A stretch of 64,000 bases of DNA, taken from the NCBI RefSeq assembly GCF_003589925.1, contig NZ_CP032382.1, forward strand, positions 4,216,001-4,280,000. Direction: 5' to 3'. Within the stretch, counting starts at the first letter, position 1; each line of letters opens with the position of its first letter. The notes below the pieces were generated by a model. That model worked only from the letters and a program-made list of their open reading frames with translations, made no database searches and had not been told where the DNA came from. The DNA comes from Chryseolinea soli (lineage in GTDB: Bacteria; Bacteroidota; Bacteroidia; Cytophagales; Cyclobacteriaceae). A program made the translations under genes and the position numbers. Positions 27,394-36,846 of the stretch are shown one piece after another.

Positions 27394-27672
27394 TGTTTTT
27401 GGTATAGGATGCGCTAACAGGTCAATTAAATTAATGATGATCTTTTCAACGGGGGATATGGAATCGTCGATTGTTATTCCTGCTGATTCTATCACGGTGT
27501 CGAAAAGTGCTCAGAACGATTTCAGTATCGTACCAAATTAGGGGCCAGGTTTTCGATGCAAGTCTTAGGAATGCGTGATGGCAAGCGGGTGACGTAAATC
27601 TTTATGCCCTTCGCCGGTCTTTTTACCAAGTGTCAGGATTCAATCCCTATCTTTGACAATAACGCAACGATC

Positions 27673-28212
27673 ATGAATAAGAAAGTCCTCATCGGCATCG
27701 TCCTCTTGGCAACCATCGCCGCCGGTTTCTTTATCTACCGCGCTACCCGGCCTAGCCCTCCCGGATCCGTGGAGCTCACCGTCGGAGACCTGACGGTCTC
27801 TGTATCCTACAGCCGGCCATCCGTGCGCGGTCGCCTCATCTTCGGGCCCGAAGAACAAAAAGCCTTGCAACCCTTTGGCACCTATTGGCGGCTCGGTGCC
27901 AACAAAGCCACTCAAATAACGCTTAGCAGCAACGTTACCTTCAACGGTCAGCCCGTCAAGGCGGGAACTTACAGAATGTACGCCATCCCCGGCGCCGACA
28001 GCTTCGAGATCATGTTAAACACCGAGCTCGGCAAATCCGGCGCCGAAATGCCCGACCATCAATTCGACATTCTGCAAACAAAAGTTCCAGTCGCCACCGC
28101 CTCCACATCCGTAGAAAAATTCACGATTTCCATGGCCGAGGCCCAACAAGGCATTGACGCCGTCTTCGAATGGAGCACCATCCGGTTTGTCATCCCTATA
28201 CGTCCACAATAA
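27673..28212 (+). CDS. DUF2911 domain protein, membrane-anchored
   Basis: The protein has 179 residues from the ATG at 27673, just before an uncleaved or signal-type hydrophobic helix (KKVLIGIVLLATIAAGFFIY). The DUF2911 body shows LTVSVSYSRPSVRGRLIFG, FGTYWRLGANKATQITLS and VKAGTYRMYAIPG, all characteristic. Such proteins are exported and of unknown function. An in-frame start 23 codons upstream is not supported by the N-terminus it would make. Confidence 0.88.
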   Translation: MNKKVLIGIVLLATIAAGFFIYRATRPSPPGSVELTVGDLTVSVSYSRPSVRGRLIFGPEEQKALQPFGTYWRLGANKATQITLSSNVTFNGQPVKAGTYRMYAIPGADSFEIMLNTELGKSGAEMPDHQFDILQTKVPVATASTSVEKFTISMAEAQQGIDAVFEWSTIRFVIPIRPQ

Positions 28213-28305
28213 AAATTAAAGCGGCGCACGTCTTAGAAATGCGTGAAAGCAGGTGACTTGTGCCTGGCGTGCATCAAGTGATCAAACTTGCGAACAGCAA
28301 AGCGA

Positions 28306-29151
28306 TCACACCTTCTCCCGTAAATTCTCCACCATCCTGACCACCGCGCCCAACTGTGAATTCGAGGACTTCTTCAATTGATCCAGCACGACTACCGAAA
28401 TAACCTTCGGCCAGAACAACCGCGAATTGACGTCGCCGGCTTTTGCTTCGATGGAGGCGATCTGTTGTCCCAATGCCTGTTGCAACGCCGGCGGCACATC
28501 CGGATCTTGCGACAGCGCCTTGAGCTTGATCAGTCCTGCCTGGATGCGATGGTTCTGCAGGTCGTCGATGGCATCGGTTAATTTATACGGCCAGTGAATA
28601 GCCGTTTCGTTGGCAAACCCCGCCCAGTAAAATTTAGATTGTGCAAAATCTTTGTCGTACGCACTGGCCAGCCCCATCAACATATAGAACACAGAGGCCT
28701 CATACTGTACCGAAGAGCCGGGTTTTAAGAGCCGGTGCTTCTTCGCTTGCTGTGATTCTTCGCGTGCCAGGCTGTCCCACCCCTGCTCATACATGGTGAT
28801 GGACCGCAGCGATTGCGCCAGGTACTTCACCGTAGCATCGCCTTCTTCCGCGGCAAGGTCTGCCTCGGCAAACGCCAGGGCAGGTTTTGCAGAAACCGTC
28901 CATCCATACCCTAGCAGCAAATGTGCATACGCCGGATCCAGGGGCGCCAGCGAATCCGGTCGCTGGTCGTTATACAATTTTACGGCCGGCCCCAGGGTCG
29001 TGGCCGAAGTTGCTTTATATGTGCGATAGGTCAACCCGGAAGTGGTATCTTCATAAAGCTCCCGCTGGGTCTTTTCCCCGGAACAGGCAAAAAATAAAAC
29101 AAACAGAGTGAACAGCCATGCCCGCCGCCGAGGGATCGTTGATGAATACAT
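28306..29151 (-). CDS. Helical repeat lipoprotein of unknown function
   Basis: The protein has 281 residues, with a basic N-terminus and a lipobox LFFAC (Cys23). The mature part is alpha-helical with TPR-like periodicity (PAYAHLLLGYGWTVSAKPAL, LAFAEADLAAEEGDATVKYL, VFYMLMGLASAYDKDFAQS). I do not recognise a named family. The C-terminal QLKKSSNSQLGAVVRMVENL is amphipathic. It stands alone, with the next gene divergent. It is probably periplasmic or on the inner face of the outer membrane. Confidence 0.72.
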   Translation of the reverse strand: MYSSTIPRRRAWLFTLFVLFFACSGEKTQRELYEDTTSGLTYRTYKATSATTLGPAVKLYNDQRPDSLAPLDPAYAHLLLGYGWTVSAKPALAFAEADLAAEEGDATVKYLAQSLRSITMYEQGWDSLAREESQQAKKHRLLKPGSSVQYEASVFYMLMGLASAYDKDFAQSKFYWAGFANETAIHWPYKLTDAIDDLQNHRIQAGLIKLKALSQDPDVPPALQQALGQQIASIEAKAGDVNSRLFWPKVISVVVLDQLKKSSNSQLGAVVRMVENLREKV

Positions 29152-29257
29152 TGGCGCAAGATATAAAAACGCCGGTTTGATCTGTATCCATCTTCCGGGT
29201 CATGAGGCAATATTCCTGACCGGATTTCGCTACCTTCGAAGCCGCATACCAGTTTTC

Positions 29258-29710
29258 ATGAGCATCATCAACCATACGCCCGTGGAGTTGTCGGATATCG
29301 TTAAAGAATCCAACCTGATTGTGGAAGTCCGGTGTATCGAACCCTTTACGGAAGAAATTGCGATTAAGGGCGATGGCTCCGGAGCGGCGATTAAACCGTT
29401 TAAGAAGAAAGGGTTTGTTTTCAACGTGATCAGCGTCCTGAAAAATACCGCGGCCATCCAGGTTCCGCCAACCATCCGGGTCCCGAACGAGGAATGGCGA
29501 AGATCCCTGAACCAACATAAAGAACTTTACGCCAACGGGATTAGTAAATCGTATGGAGTAAAACAGTATGTTACCGACGTCCCCTCCCTGAAACGGGCCG
29601 ACATTCTTTTCCTGCATCATTTCCAGGACAACTTTGAGCTTGAAACCCAGGATTCTTTTGAGTCGGCAGCCGCCCGTGAAAAGATCGATATGCTGCTTGC
29701 TGCCCGGTAA
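29258..29710 (+). CDS. Hypothetical cytoplasmic protein, 150 residues
   Basis: I do not recognise the family. The start at 29258 (MSIINHTPVELSDIVKESN) is preferred, because the open frame upstream overlaps the divergent lipoprotein gene. The body is mixed alpha/beta (LIVEVRCIEPFTEEIAI, GFVFNVISVLKNT, IQVPPTIRVPNEEWRRSL, ADILFLHHFQDNFELETQDS), with no signal or membrane segment. The pattern of a strand-rich domain with an exposed Pro loop resembles small unclassified Bacteroidota proteins. No operon partner follows. Confidence 0.65.
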   Translation: MSIINHTPVELSDIVKESNLIVEVRCIEPFTEEIAIKGDGSGAAIKPFKKKGFVFNVISVLKNTAAIQVPPTIRVPNEEWRRSLNQHKELYANGISKSYGVKQYVTDVPSLKRADILFLHHFQDNFELETQDSFESAAAREKIDMLLAAR

Positions 29711-30005
29711 CGATCGTTTCTCAAAGGGATTCACGCTAGAACTTAACTTGAAAAGCGTTGCCGGACAGCAACATGATTATGGCTTGTGACCATGTTGTCG
29801 GTGATGGAATTGCCCTGTTTGAACAAGCAAAGAAGGTCAGGATTTTCGTCTATACGATCAAATGGCCCGATTTGGGTTATGACCGGTAGCCCCTCCGGGG
29901 TTTCACAAAAAGCACGCCTCCAAGTTTTCATACAAAGCACACCTCCAGGCGCGACACACATGTGCCGGCCTGGAGGGCTCCCAACAATTATTGTATGCGA
30001 TCGGG

Positions 30006-30629
30006 CTACGCCACAAACCGCAGCACCACATCAGAGTAAATCACCTCCGGGTCTGGGCCGGCGGCGCCTACGCGGAAGGCGTATTGTTTGCCAGGTTCGA
30101 GGTTGATGATGGTTTTGGTGCGGGTGGTGCTGTTGAGGGTTTTCCACTCGGTCTGGTCGGTAACGGGTGCCGGAGCATATTGATAGACGAAGAGTACGGC
30201 ATTGGCCACTTTGCCGATGCTTACCTTGACCGTCCCCGGCAAGTTGCCCACCGTTACTTGCAGACCACCGGGTTTTTCTATACGCCCCGCCGCCGTGGGT
30301 TCTTTGCGGGCATCGAAGCCCGAGCTGAGCAAGATGCCAAGGTCGTTGTTGCTTTTTGCGTCTACTACATTGGCCAGGTGGCGACAGGCGACGATCAAGG
30401 CCGCGCGCAGATCATTTTTAATGGCCGTCTCGCGTTTCGTACCCGTGCGCTGCGCCACCAACGCAACCTGAAAGGCCGTGAAGGCTTGCGACACCGCATC
30501 GAGCTCGGGAATGGACCCAGGAAAGCTCGCATTGTTCGTCATGTTCTTGATAATGGATTGCACCTTCACCTCCAGGGCCTCATCGCTTAACCGGTACATG
30601 TTAAGTGCCACACGAATCACTTTTTTCAT
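30006..30629 (-). CDS. Fibronectin type III-like domain protein, 207 residues
   Basis: The N-terminal half is helical (LSDEALEVKVQSIIKNMTNN, then AALIVACRHLANVVDAKSNN). The C-terminal half (about 115-207) is a fibronectin type III-like sandwich (GLQVTVGNLPGTVKVSIGKV, then LEPGKQYAFRVGAAGPDPEV). There is no signal peptide. Similar Bacteroidota proteins, often with related spacing, are annotated only by the FnIII fold. The role is unknown. It is followed downstream by about 295 bases (29711-30005) in which I see only a short repeated AAAGCACNCCTCCA-type sequence. Confidence 0.7.
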   Translation of the reverse strand: MKKVIRVALNMYRLSDEALEVKVQSIIKNMTNNASFPGSIPELDAVSQAFTAFQVALVAQRTGTKRETAIKNDLRAALIVACRHLANVVDAKSNNDLGILLSSGFDARKEPTAAGRIEKPGGLQVTVGNLPGTVKVSIGKVANAVLFVYQYAPAPVTDQTEWKTLNSTTRTKTIINLEPGKQYAFRVGAAGPDPEVIYSDVVLRFVA

Positions 30630-30987
30630 ACAATTGATAATTTGATTTTTGAAAAAAAACTTTTTGTTATGCCATCACATTTCCAATCGGCATGCCAGGC
30701 GCCGACGTCTTTGCAGTCACTGCAGATTAGGCCACGTAATATTTCAAGTCGCACAGAAAAATGTCGACGGAATGTGTTGTGCATACAAATGTGATCCTGA
30801 TTTTATTGTTCCTGCGATTCCTTCCGTTGTCAATTAAAATAGGCTTGTGGTGTGCGGCAGCTTTGCATACAACACGGCGAACGAAGATGTAAATGGCAGT
30901 CTTTTCTTCCACCATACACCAGGCTGTGCCGAGCCAATGCAGGTTGATGGCTGCAATACGTAGCCGCATAGCGATGATAGGATGATC

Positions 30988-31164
30988 GAAGAAGTCGATT
31001 GCATCGTTGGTTGCTTTAACATGCAGGGGCTTTACTGCAAGCCGATGAAGGAGCGTGTCGATTGTATGGTTGATGCCTCTAACATGCGATGTGATAACTG
31101 CGAACGAATGAAGGAGGCGATCGATTGTATGAACGAGGAAGTCGACTGTATTTTTGATGGCCGC
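30988..31164 (+). repeat. Degenerate 63-bp tandem repeat, about 2.7 units
   Basis: Units begin at 30988, 31051 and 31114. Each opens GAxGxxxTCGATTG and carries TAACATG and a terminal CxxATGAAG. Read in frame, the plus strand gives 21-residue Cys-rich units (EEVDC..NM..C..MK), and the minus strand gives units of the form HTIDxLLHxxAVxxxHVxxxN, so both strands are open. I do not call a gene here: there is no start context, and the repeat alone explains the open frames. Confidence 0.6.
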
Positions 31165-31229
31165 AACGCAAGCCGGGGAGATGTTGAGAGGCAAGCGCTA
31201 TTTGTATCTTGTCGGGAGGGAGACACGGG

Positions 31230-31436
31230 TTGTCAAGATAAGGATGTCAGTTGATGAAAGGGTGACGATGGTTGTTAAAACCTTTCGGCCTGTCATCAAG
31301 GTTCTTATGCCGGTTGTCTGTGGTGTCATGTTGGTTGAAGGCGCTTTTAAAATGGTAGTTGGCATGGGATGTTGTATGATCACTGTTCGAATGTTGGTTG
31401 TCAAATCCATGATGTGGTTTGTCAAGATGGAATGAC
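31230..31436. repeat. ATG/GTTG-rich degenerate short-period repeat array
   Basis: The stretch repeats blocks of the type ATGNTGGTTGTCAA with a period near 21-24 bases (for example 31391-31433), much decayed. The minus strand reads as a His/Asp/Asn-rich low-complexity frame. It adjoins the 63-bp repeat, and the whole 30650-31835 interval lacks a convincing gene. Confidence 0.4.
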
Positions 31437-31835
31437 GGATTGCAGGGATCGTCATGTGGTTTGAACGAATTGAGAGAGTAACCGTCGGGGCCGTGGTTTT
31501 GTTGTTGGGATGAAAAAGGCAATGATCAAAATCGCTATGCTGTTGGCTTAATTGAATGGACGGAAGGACAAAGTCGGGAAGGCAAGCGGCGAGAGACCGT
31601 GCGCAATTGCGATACTGCAAGCCATTTGCAGTAAGAACATGTATCTTTTTTGTGATGAATGTTTGATTAAGGGGATTTGACGTGCCTTTCTATCCGTGCC
31701 AAGAAACGTTAGGCACTGTCATAAATTCCAAATTGGTCCACTTGTTTTTTCAACATGGGATGCAGACTGCAAATTCGTTAGTGGAAATGCAGAAATTCAA
31801 AGCCGGAGCCCTTTAATAAATAAAATATATACTTT

Positions 31836-32159
31836 ATGGGTTCATATCTCGTGGCAGGACTGGCAATTTTGGTCGTTGGACTGATAGTTAAGTATACCAA
31901 TGTCCGGCGAAACTATTGGTTAGGCTACAGGACGCCCCGGTCGATGAAATCGCCGGCCCATTGGGCGTTTACCAATCAAAGAACGGCAAGGTATGCCATT
32001 GCTATCGGTATCCTGTCTGACTTGATCGGCATAGTATTTTGGTACTACAAGGTGGATAGTATTTATCTAGTGCTGTTCACCCTAATGCTCTTGCTTGCTG
32101 CCATCATTGAAGTAGAAGTTGCGTTGTATAAATTTGATAAGCAAGGGAGGAAAGAATGA
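31836..32159 (+). CDS. SdpI-family membrane protein
   Basis: The protein has 107 residues with three membrane helices (SYLVAGLAILVVGLIV, ARYAIAIGILSDLIGIVFWY, IYLVLFTLMLLLAAIIEVEV). Between helices one and two is the SdpI C-terminal-domain motif NYWLGYRTPRSMKSPAHWAF, which is diagnostic. SdpI proteins give immunity to the SdpC toxin in Bacillus; most family members, including this one, have no known partner. It stands between repeat-rich DNA and the second palindrome-bounded repeat. Confidence 0.85.
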   Translation: MGSYLVAGLAILVVGLIVKYTNVRRNYWLGYRTPRSMKSPAHWAFTNQRTARYAIAIGILSDLIGIVFWYYKVDSIYLVLFTLMLLLAAIIEVEVALYKFDKQGRKE

Positions 32160-32201
32160 ATGTCTACGCCCTGTCTACGACTTGGACTTAAATGCAATTT
32201 G

Positions 32202-32405
32202 AATAACCCCGGGCTTTAGCCCGGGGTAAGGGCGTGAAAACAAAAAAGTGCCAAAGGAAAGTCGGATCGATCTTCGCGTTTCATGGCACGACCTGCACAC
32301 ATCGCCTCGAGCCGGAATGTGTCGTGTTCTCAAAAAGGGACCGGTCAGGGCTAAGCCCGTGATTGGATATGGCCTATATACCCCGGACTGAAGTCCGGGG
32401 TTATT
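32202..32405. repeat. Palindrome-bounded intergenic repeat element, copy 2
   Basis: The 204-base element starts with AATAACCCCGGGC/GCCCGGGG (32202-32226) and ends with CCCCGGACT/AGTCCGGGGTTATT (32381-32405), so the ends are inverted relative to each other. The core 32248-32289 (GTGCCA...TGGCAC ends) matches the core of copy 1 at 18614-18657 almost base for base. The minus strand carries the same-length 22-residue frame (MKREDRSDFP..., 32284 to 32216) that ends inside the palindrome loop. No transposase is nearby. It marks the left side of the AT-rich conflict-system island. Confidence 0.65.
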
Positions 32406-32482
32406 CATTTCACTCATGCCCTTGGTGTGTTGTGCACGGAAAATTTGATCATTCCGTACTTTGCCCAAGGAGCAACATCCGA

Positions 32483-32725
32483 TCAGCCATCGCCTTTGCC
32501 TGCTCTCTCTCCGGCCTCTTCCATGACGGTTCGCAGAAACTCCAGCAACAGGTACATTTGATGACCCATCTTATCGAAATTAACCGGCAAGTGGCCATGC
32601 TCATGACCGAGATAGCGAAGATAGATGTCGATAATGGTATCGCGGTAGGCCACGGGTCGATAGGTGTTGAACAGGTGGGCGAGGGCCTCTTTTACCACGG
32701 GAGTAACTTTGAACGGTGCTTCCAT
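32483..32725 (-). CDS. Small hypothetical protein, 80 residues
   Basis: The ATG at 32725 gives a compact helical product (PFKVTPVVKEALAHLFNTY, YRDTIIDIYLRYLGHEHGH, KMGHQMYLLLEFLRTVMEEA) without signal or membrane segments. I do not recognise it. Composition is protein-like, but no partner gene supports it. A frame on the other strand was judged less plausible. Confidence 0.5.
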   Translation of the reverse strand: MEAPFKVTPVVKEALAHLFNTYRPVAYRDTIIDIYLRYLGHEHGHLPVNFDKMGHQMYLLLEFLRTVMEEAGERAGKGDG

Positions 32726-32964
32726 ATGTTGTTTTGGTTAATGCCTTGCCACGCTCCCGCGGAAAAATCCGGCAGGGGAAAAGCTCAAACCAAAAAGACG
32801 AGATTGTTTTCCTACAGAGACTTTGCATGGCCTTTGCGTCTTTGCGCCTCCGCGGTAAAAAATGAAATTAAGGGAGAACCCCCTAGACACCCCAGCTGCC
32901 AACCCGATATCGCACAACCCGGCAGGTTGTTTTATACAACCCCGCATTTTATTACCTTTGGCTT

Positions 32965-33375
32965 ATGACGAAACCAACCCACATCGGCCGCAAGATCAGC
33001 CGCCTCCGCGAATTGAAAGAGATGAAACAAGAAACCCTGGCCGAAGCGTTGGGCATCAGCCAACAAGCGGTTTCCAAGATCGAGCAAAGCGAGACCATAG
33101 AGGAGTTGACGTTGGAGCGGATCAGTAAGGTGTTGGGGTTTTCGCCGGAGGCGATCAAGAATTACGACGATGATAAAGTTGTCAATAACATTCAAAATAA
33201 TTATGACAACGCGTCCGGACCTTATAATAATCAGTGCATTTTTCACAACGACAAGGTTATTGAGTTGGTCGAAGAGAATAAGAAGCTGCTTAATGAAGTT
33301 AGAAGTCTTTACATCGCTTTGTTAAAAGAAAAAGATGAAAAAATCGCTTTGTTGGAAAATAGGTTGAACAAGTGA
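32965..33375 (+). CDS. XRE-family helix-turn-helix regulator with C-terminal coiled coil
   Basis: The protein has 136 residues. A Cro/CI-type helix-turn-helix (about 7-65) shows RKISRLRELKEMKQETLAEA and LGISQQAVSKIEQSE, the recognition helix being QAVSKIEQ. A linker rich in Asn (NNIQNNYDNASGPYNNQ) leads to a coiled coil (VIELVEENKKLLNEVRSLYI through LLENRLNK). It is likely a dimeric repressor. Placed at the edge of the AT-rich island, it may control the conflict genes that follow; that is inference. Confidence 0.9.
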   Translation: MTKPTHIGRKISRLRELKEMKQETLAEALGISQQAVSKIEQSETIEELTLERISKVLGFSPEAIKNYDDDKVVNNIQNNYDNASGPYNNQCIFHNDKVIELVEENKKLLNEVRSLYIALLKEKDEKIALLENRLNK

Positions 33376-33469
33376 GGGAGTCGAACACTTGGTCTATGTT
33401 AATTTGTAGTTCATAGTGACATTTTTTGGAGCATTACGTTAGGGAGATTGGATCAAATTGGAAGCGATA

Positions 33470-34897
33470 ATGAAAGAAATAAAAGGTATTGGTTTTTACT
33501 TACCATATGACAAAGAAAGTTTCATTCCATTGAACAGTCTAGCGTCATTGTCAGACATAGATATAGCAATTTTTTCCCCGAATCTCGATACTACAGATTA
33601 CTCTAGGTTTGGAGACTATTCCGATACGGGTGAGCATGAAGGAAAAAAACGTTATAATAAAACGTCTTCGGCTTTGATAAAGGAACATAGCAAACATTGG
33701 AAAAAGGAACTGAATAGTTTTTTGCACTCTGGTGGAACATTATACATAATACTCAGTAAACGGGAAGACTTCTTCATATACACAGGGGAAATGGACGTTA
33801 CCGGGACCGGAAGAACCCAGTTAAAGAGACATTATGTTGTGCCCTTTTCTAATTACGATTTTTTGCCGTTCCAAAAAGTTACCTACTTCTCCGCGTCAGG
33901 CAAAACTGTGACGCCTCAATCGCCGATAATCGCTGATTTGTTTCAGCAATTCAAGGATATGTTTTCTTATGAGACATACCTAGAGTCTAAAGCAGATGCG
34001 CAAAATCTCTTCACTACAAAAAATAAAGACAGGGTACTTGGTGCGTTGGTAGAAGTTGGGAGTGGTTATGTGATTTTCCTGCCCAGCATTAATTTTGATA
34101 GTTCCGAATTCGTTAGAAAGGATAAAGGAACAAACGAAGAAGTCTGGACAGCTGCTGCGCTCAAGAAAGGTAGAGTTTTTGTCAATTGCCTCGTGGAAAT
34201 AGACAAGATGTTGCGAAAAAAAATGGCCAAAACACCCAAGCCAAATTGGATCAATGCCCAAGTTTTTGAACTGCCTCAATCGAAAGCAACTAAAACTAAG
34301 ATTGAGTCAATCCAAAATGAAGTAGATCTCAAAAATAAAGAACTTGAACGGCTGAAGAATATTTTAGAAGAGCAAGAGTCTTTAAAGGATTTACTCTTTG
34401 AAACCGGAAAAGCTTTGGAGACTGCGGTCATAAGGGGTCTTAAAATTCTGGGGTATTCTGCCGAAAATTACGATGATGGTTCTCTTGAACTTGACCAAAT
34501 TATAATTTCACCAGAAGGTCATAGATTCATAGGCGAATGTGAAGGTAAAGATAGTAAGGACATCGAAGTTACCAAATTTAGGCAGCTTTTAGACGGTCTT
34601 AATGCTGACTTTGCAAAAGACCATGTAACAGAAAAGGCATTTGGACTTCTGTTTGGGAATCCGCAAAGACTAACTGAGCCGGATCAAAGAAGTCTTGATT
34701 TTACGGCTAAATGTAAAAGCGGAGCGAAAAGAGAGAACATTGGACTCATCAAGACACAAGACCTTTTTTTAGTTTGTAGAGTGATCGTAGAGAACAATGA
34801 CGTTGAGTATGCGAAAATGTGCAGGAATGCCATACTGAACCAACTAGGGCAAGTGGTCAAATTTCCCGCATATTCTACTTCCTCTAAAATTCATTAA
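33470..34897 (+). CDS. Unknown protein with C-terminal PD-(D/E)xK-like nuclease motif
   Basis: The protein has 475 residues from the ATG at 33470; the open frame extends four codons upstream to a TTG. The N-terminal 250 residues (IKGIGFYLPYDKESFIPLN, then a central region with SGGTLYIILSKREDFFIY) match no family that I know. A coiled coil follows (about 285-315, NEVDLKNKELERLKNILEEQ). The C-terminal domain has ALETAVIRGLKILGYSAENYD, then Asp342 in LELDQIII and Glu356/Glu358/Lys360 in IGECEGKD, the spacing of a PD-(D/E)xK restriction-like nuclease. DNA is AT-rich. It converges on the ABC-3C-like operon with 35 bases between stops. A DNA-targeting defence role is inferred. Confidence 0.72.
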   Translation: MKEIKGIGFYLPYDKESFIPLNSLASLSDIDIAIFSPNLDTTDYSRFGDYSDTGEHEGKKRYNKTSSALIKEHSKHWKKELNSFLHSGGTLYIILSKREDFFIYTGEMDVTGTGRTQLKRHYVVPFSNYDFLPFQKVTYFSASGKTVTPQSPIIADLFQQFKDMFSYETYLESKADAQNLFTTKNKDRVLGALVEVGSGYVIFLPSINFDSSEFVRKDKGTNEEVWTAAALKKGRVFVNCLVEIDKMLRKKMAKTPKPNWINAQVFELPQSKATKTKIESIQNEVDLKNKELERLKNILEEQESLKDLLFETGKALETAVIRGLKILGYSAENYDDGSLELDQIIISPEGHRFIGECEGKDSKDIEVTKFRQLLDGLNADFAKDHVTEKAFGLLFGNPQRLTEPDQRSLDFTAKCKSGAKRENIGLIKTQDLFLVCRVIVENNDVEYAKMCRNAILNQLGQVVKFPAYSTSSKIH

Positions 34898-34932
34898 CTG
34901 ACCGCAAAATGCCAATCATCGAACCAACTGAG

Positions 34933-36846
34933 TCAAATCCGCAACGTCTTGTGCTGATCGGTGTAATAATCACCAATACAGACAGCCGTATCGCTGTTTA
35001 ATTCATTCGAAATCATTGATGTAGTAAAAATTATCTGATGTTCAGTCTGGTGATTCTGGGATATGCGCGCAATGATGTTTTGAAAATTCTGCGAACGCTC
35101 CTTTTCCATTCCCTTATCTTCCATATTGTCGCATAAAATGAACCGTGGATAGCGCATGAAATCCAAATCAAGGGACGAGAAGAAGATACTATAAAGAATG
35201 GAATTTTTTAGGTAAATTTTTGAACTAGCAGAGAAGTTATTACTGCCATCCAAGGAATATGAATCTCTACGAAAGTCGATCTCAAGTTCAGTGCCCGACC
35301 GAAATTCTGCCTGTCTCGGGAGGTCATTTCTTAATAAATTTAAAGTGTAACTACGAATTTTACTCATCGCAGCCTGGCTTTTAACTGTCTGCAAATCTTC
35401 TTTTTCCTTGATTTGTAGTTTTACGTTTTCAATCTCATGGGCAAGCTGAGCAAGTTCCTCTCTCAGCTGTGAGAGAATGCTTGCTGCTTTGATTCTGTCT
35501 GTTAGGTGTCGAATTTGTTGTTCAATTCTTCCCTTTCCTATGAGTAATTCATCGATTTTTTCGTCACGGCTTGATTGAGATTGCTTGACAGCCCTGTCAA
35601 TTTCCCGCTGCAGGAACTTGGCTCTTTCAATTCTAGCGGGCATATTTGCCCTTAAATTTCTGGTTGTTGATTGTTTGTTTTCAAGTAAACTCTTGGACTC
35701 TTGAATTTGTAATTCAAGTTCTTGTTTGAGCTTCTTTGCGTTTGATCTTTCGGCTTCCTCTTCGAGCGGCTGTTTGCAAAGAAAGCAATGTCCGTCCAGC
35801 GCTGTCTCTGTCAATTTTGCAAGGCAATTAGGGCAATGTGTTAGCGTTAGTTCGCCCAGGTATTTTCTTGTTACAAGGGAGTAATCGATTTCCTTAATTC
35901 TCCTTTCCAACGTTTTGATAAATTGTTGAGAATCGAAAATATCTACTTCGAGCTCCTGAAGATTGTTGTCGTCAGTAATTATAATTTTTTTTAGTGCGGT
36001 GAATTCAGATTGAAGCGTATCCACCTTTTCTAAGGCTTTCCGTGACGAAAAATTTCGATTCTGACTTTTAGATTTGATAATTTCGCCGTCAAGATTATCA
36101 AGTGATATTTTTGCCTCCTCAAGGCTTCTTTCTAGTTCACTTGGTGTTATTTCACCTGCTTGGCTGAAGCCCCGTCTTATTCCTTCGTAGAGGCTCTTTT
36201 TTTCATCATATTGCTTTTCGCTATTTCGCAAAGAAACGCGATCGGAATAAAGAGAATCATCATAAATCCCAAGCAAAATTTCAGCTACCGTCTGTCGTGT
36301 CAGAGGCGGATCAAATTTCTCAGCTCGAAACAGATTTTGGGTTGCTGTATCCTGGTCGATGTAAAGAATTCTTAGTATCTGATGCATCGTGATGCTTGCA
36401 TCCTCATCAGTTTTAACGTCGGGAAATCCTAAAGCATTGAAAATGACCCTTGAGAAATTTATTAAATTTTCTGTTTGCCTATATGGATAGGTTTGCCATT
36501 TCAATCCATCTTTTAACCCTTCTTCGTAACTTCCCCAGTATATACTCATCGGTTGATGAACAGCTTGTGTAATGCCTCGCTTTAGTGTTGCGACAGAGTC
36601 ATTCAATAGAACTTCAGCATAGATTTCTCGACATTTACTGGCTTCGGTAGTCCAATTGTTATAGTCGCCACCTAGAATGTAGAAAATAAAATTGGCTATA
36701 GTGGATTTTCCGGAACTGTTTTGCCCCCTTATGACATTCAAACCCTTGTGAAAATGCTGATCATAGGCAACGGTTCCTGTGTAGGAGATAATCACCAATC
36801 TTCTCAAGAAAAGGGAGGGGTCAACGTGAATCATACTTAAATTCAA
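34933..36846 (-). CDS. Rad50/SMC-like AAA ATPase of an ABC-three-component (Lamassu-related) system
   Basis: The protein has 637 residues. The N-terminal ABC-type half-domain has Walker A GQNSSGKST at 41-49. Two long coiled coils flank a zinc-hook-like apex (THCPNCLAKLTETALDGHCF with a following LC), so two C-x-x-C pairs are present. The C-terminal half-domain ends with a Walker B-like FILCDNMEDKG and GIFTTSMIS-type sensor region (seen as IIFTTSMISNEL). ABC-three-component systems are predicted conflict systems with such an ATPase as core. The start overlaps the middle-component gene by 26 bases (14 if the Met at residue 5 is used), so translation is coupled. DNA is AT-rich. Confidence 0.85.
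   Translation of the reverse strand: MNLSMIHVDPSLFLRRLVIISYTGTVAYDQHFHKGLNVIRGQNSSGKSTIANFIFYILGGDYNNWTTEASKCREIYAEVLLNDSVATLKRGITQAVHQPMSIYWGSYEEGLKDGLKWQTYPYRQTENLINFSRVIFNALGFPDVKTDEDASITMHQILRILYIDQDTATQNLFRAEKFDPPLTRQTVAEILLGIYDDSLYSDRVSLRNSEKQYDEKKSLYEGIRRGFSQAGEITPSELERSLEEAKISLDNLDGEIIKSKSQNRNFSSRKALEKVDTLQSEFTALKKIIITDDNNLQELEVDIFDSQQFIKTLERRIKEIDYSLVTRKYLGELTLTHCPNCLAKLTETALDGHCFLCKQPLEEEAERSNAKKLKQELELQIQESKSLLENKQSTTRNLRANMPARIERAKFLQREIDRAVKQSQSSRDEKIDELLIGKGRIEQQIRHLTDRIKAASILSQLREELAQLAHEIENVKLQIKEKEDLQTVKSQAAMSKIRSYTLNLLRNDLPRQAEFRSGTELEIDFRRDSYSLDGSNNFSASSKIYLKNSILYSIFFSSLDLDFMRYPRFILCDNMEDKGMEKERSQNFQNIIARISQNHQTEHQIIFTTSMISNELNSDTAVCIGDYYTDQHKTLRI

Noticed and set aside
30727..31194. 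Minus-strand frame of 155 codons in the repeat region
   Set aside because: Its openness follows from the 63-bp repeat and the plus strand is equally open; no homology or start context supports a gene.
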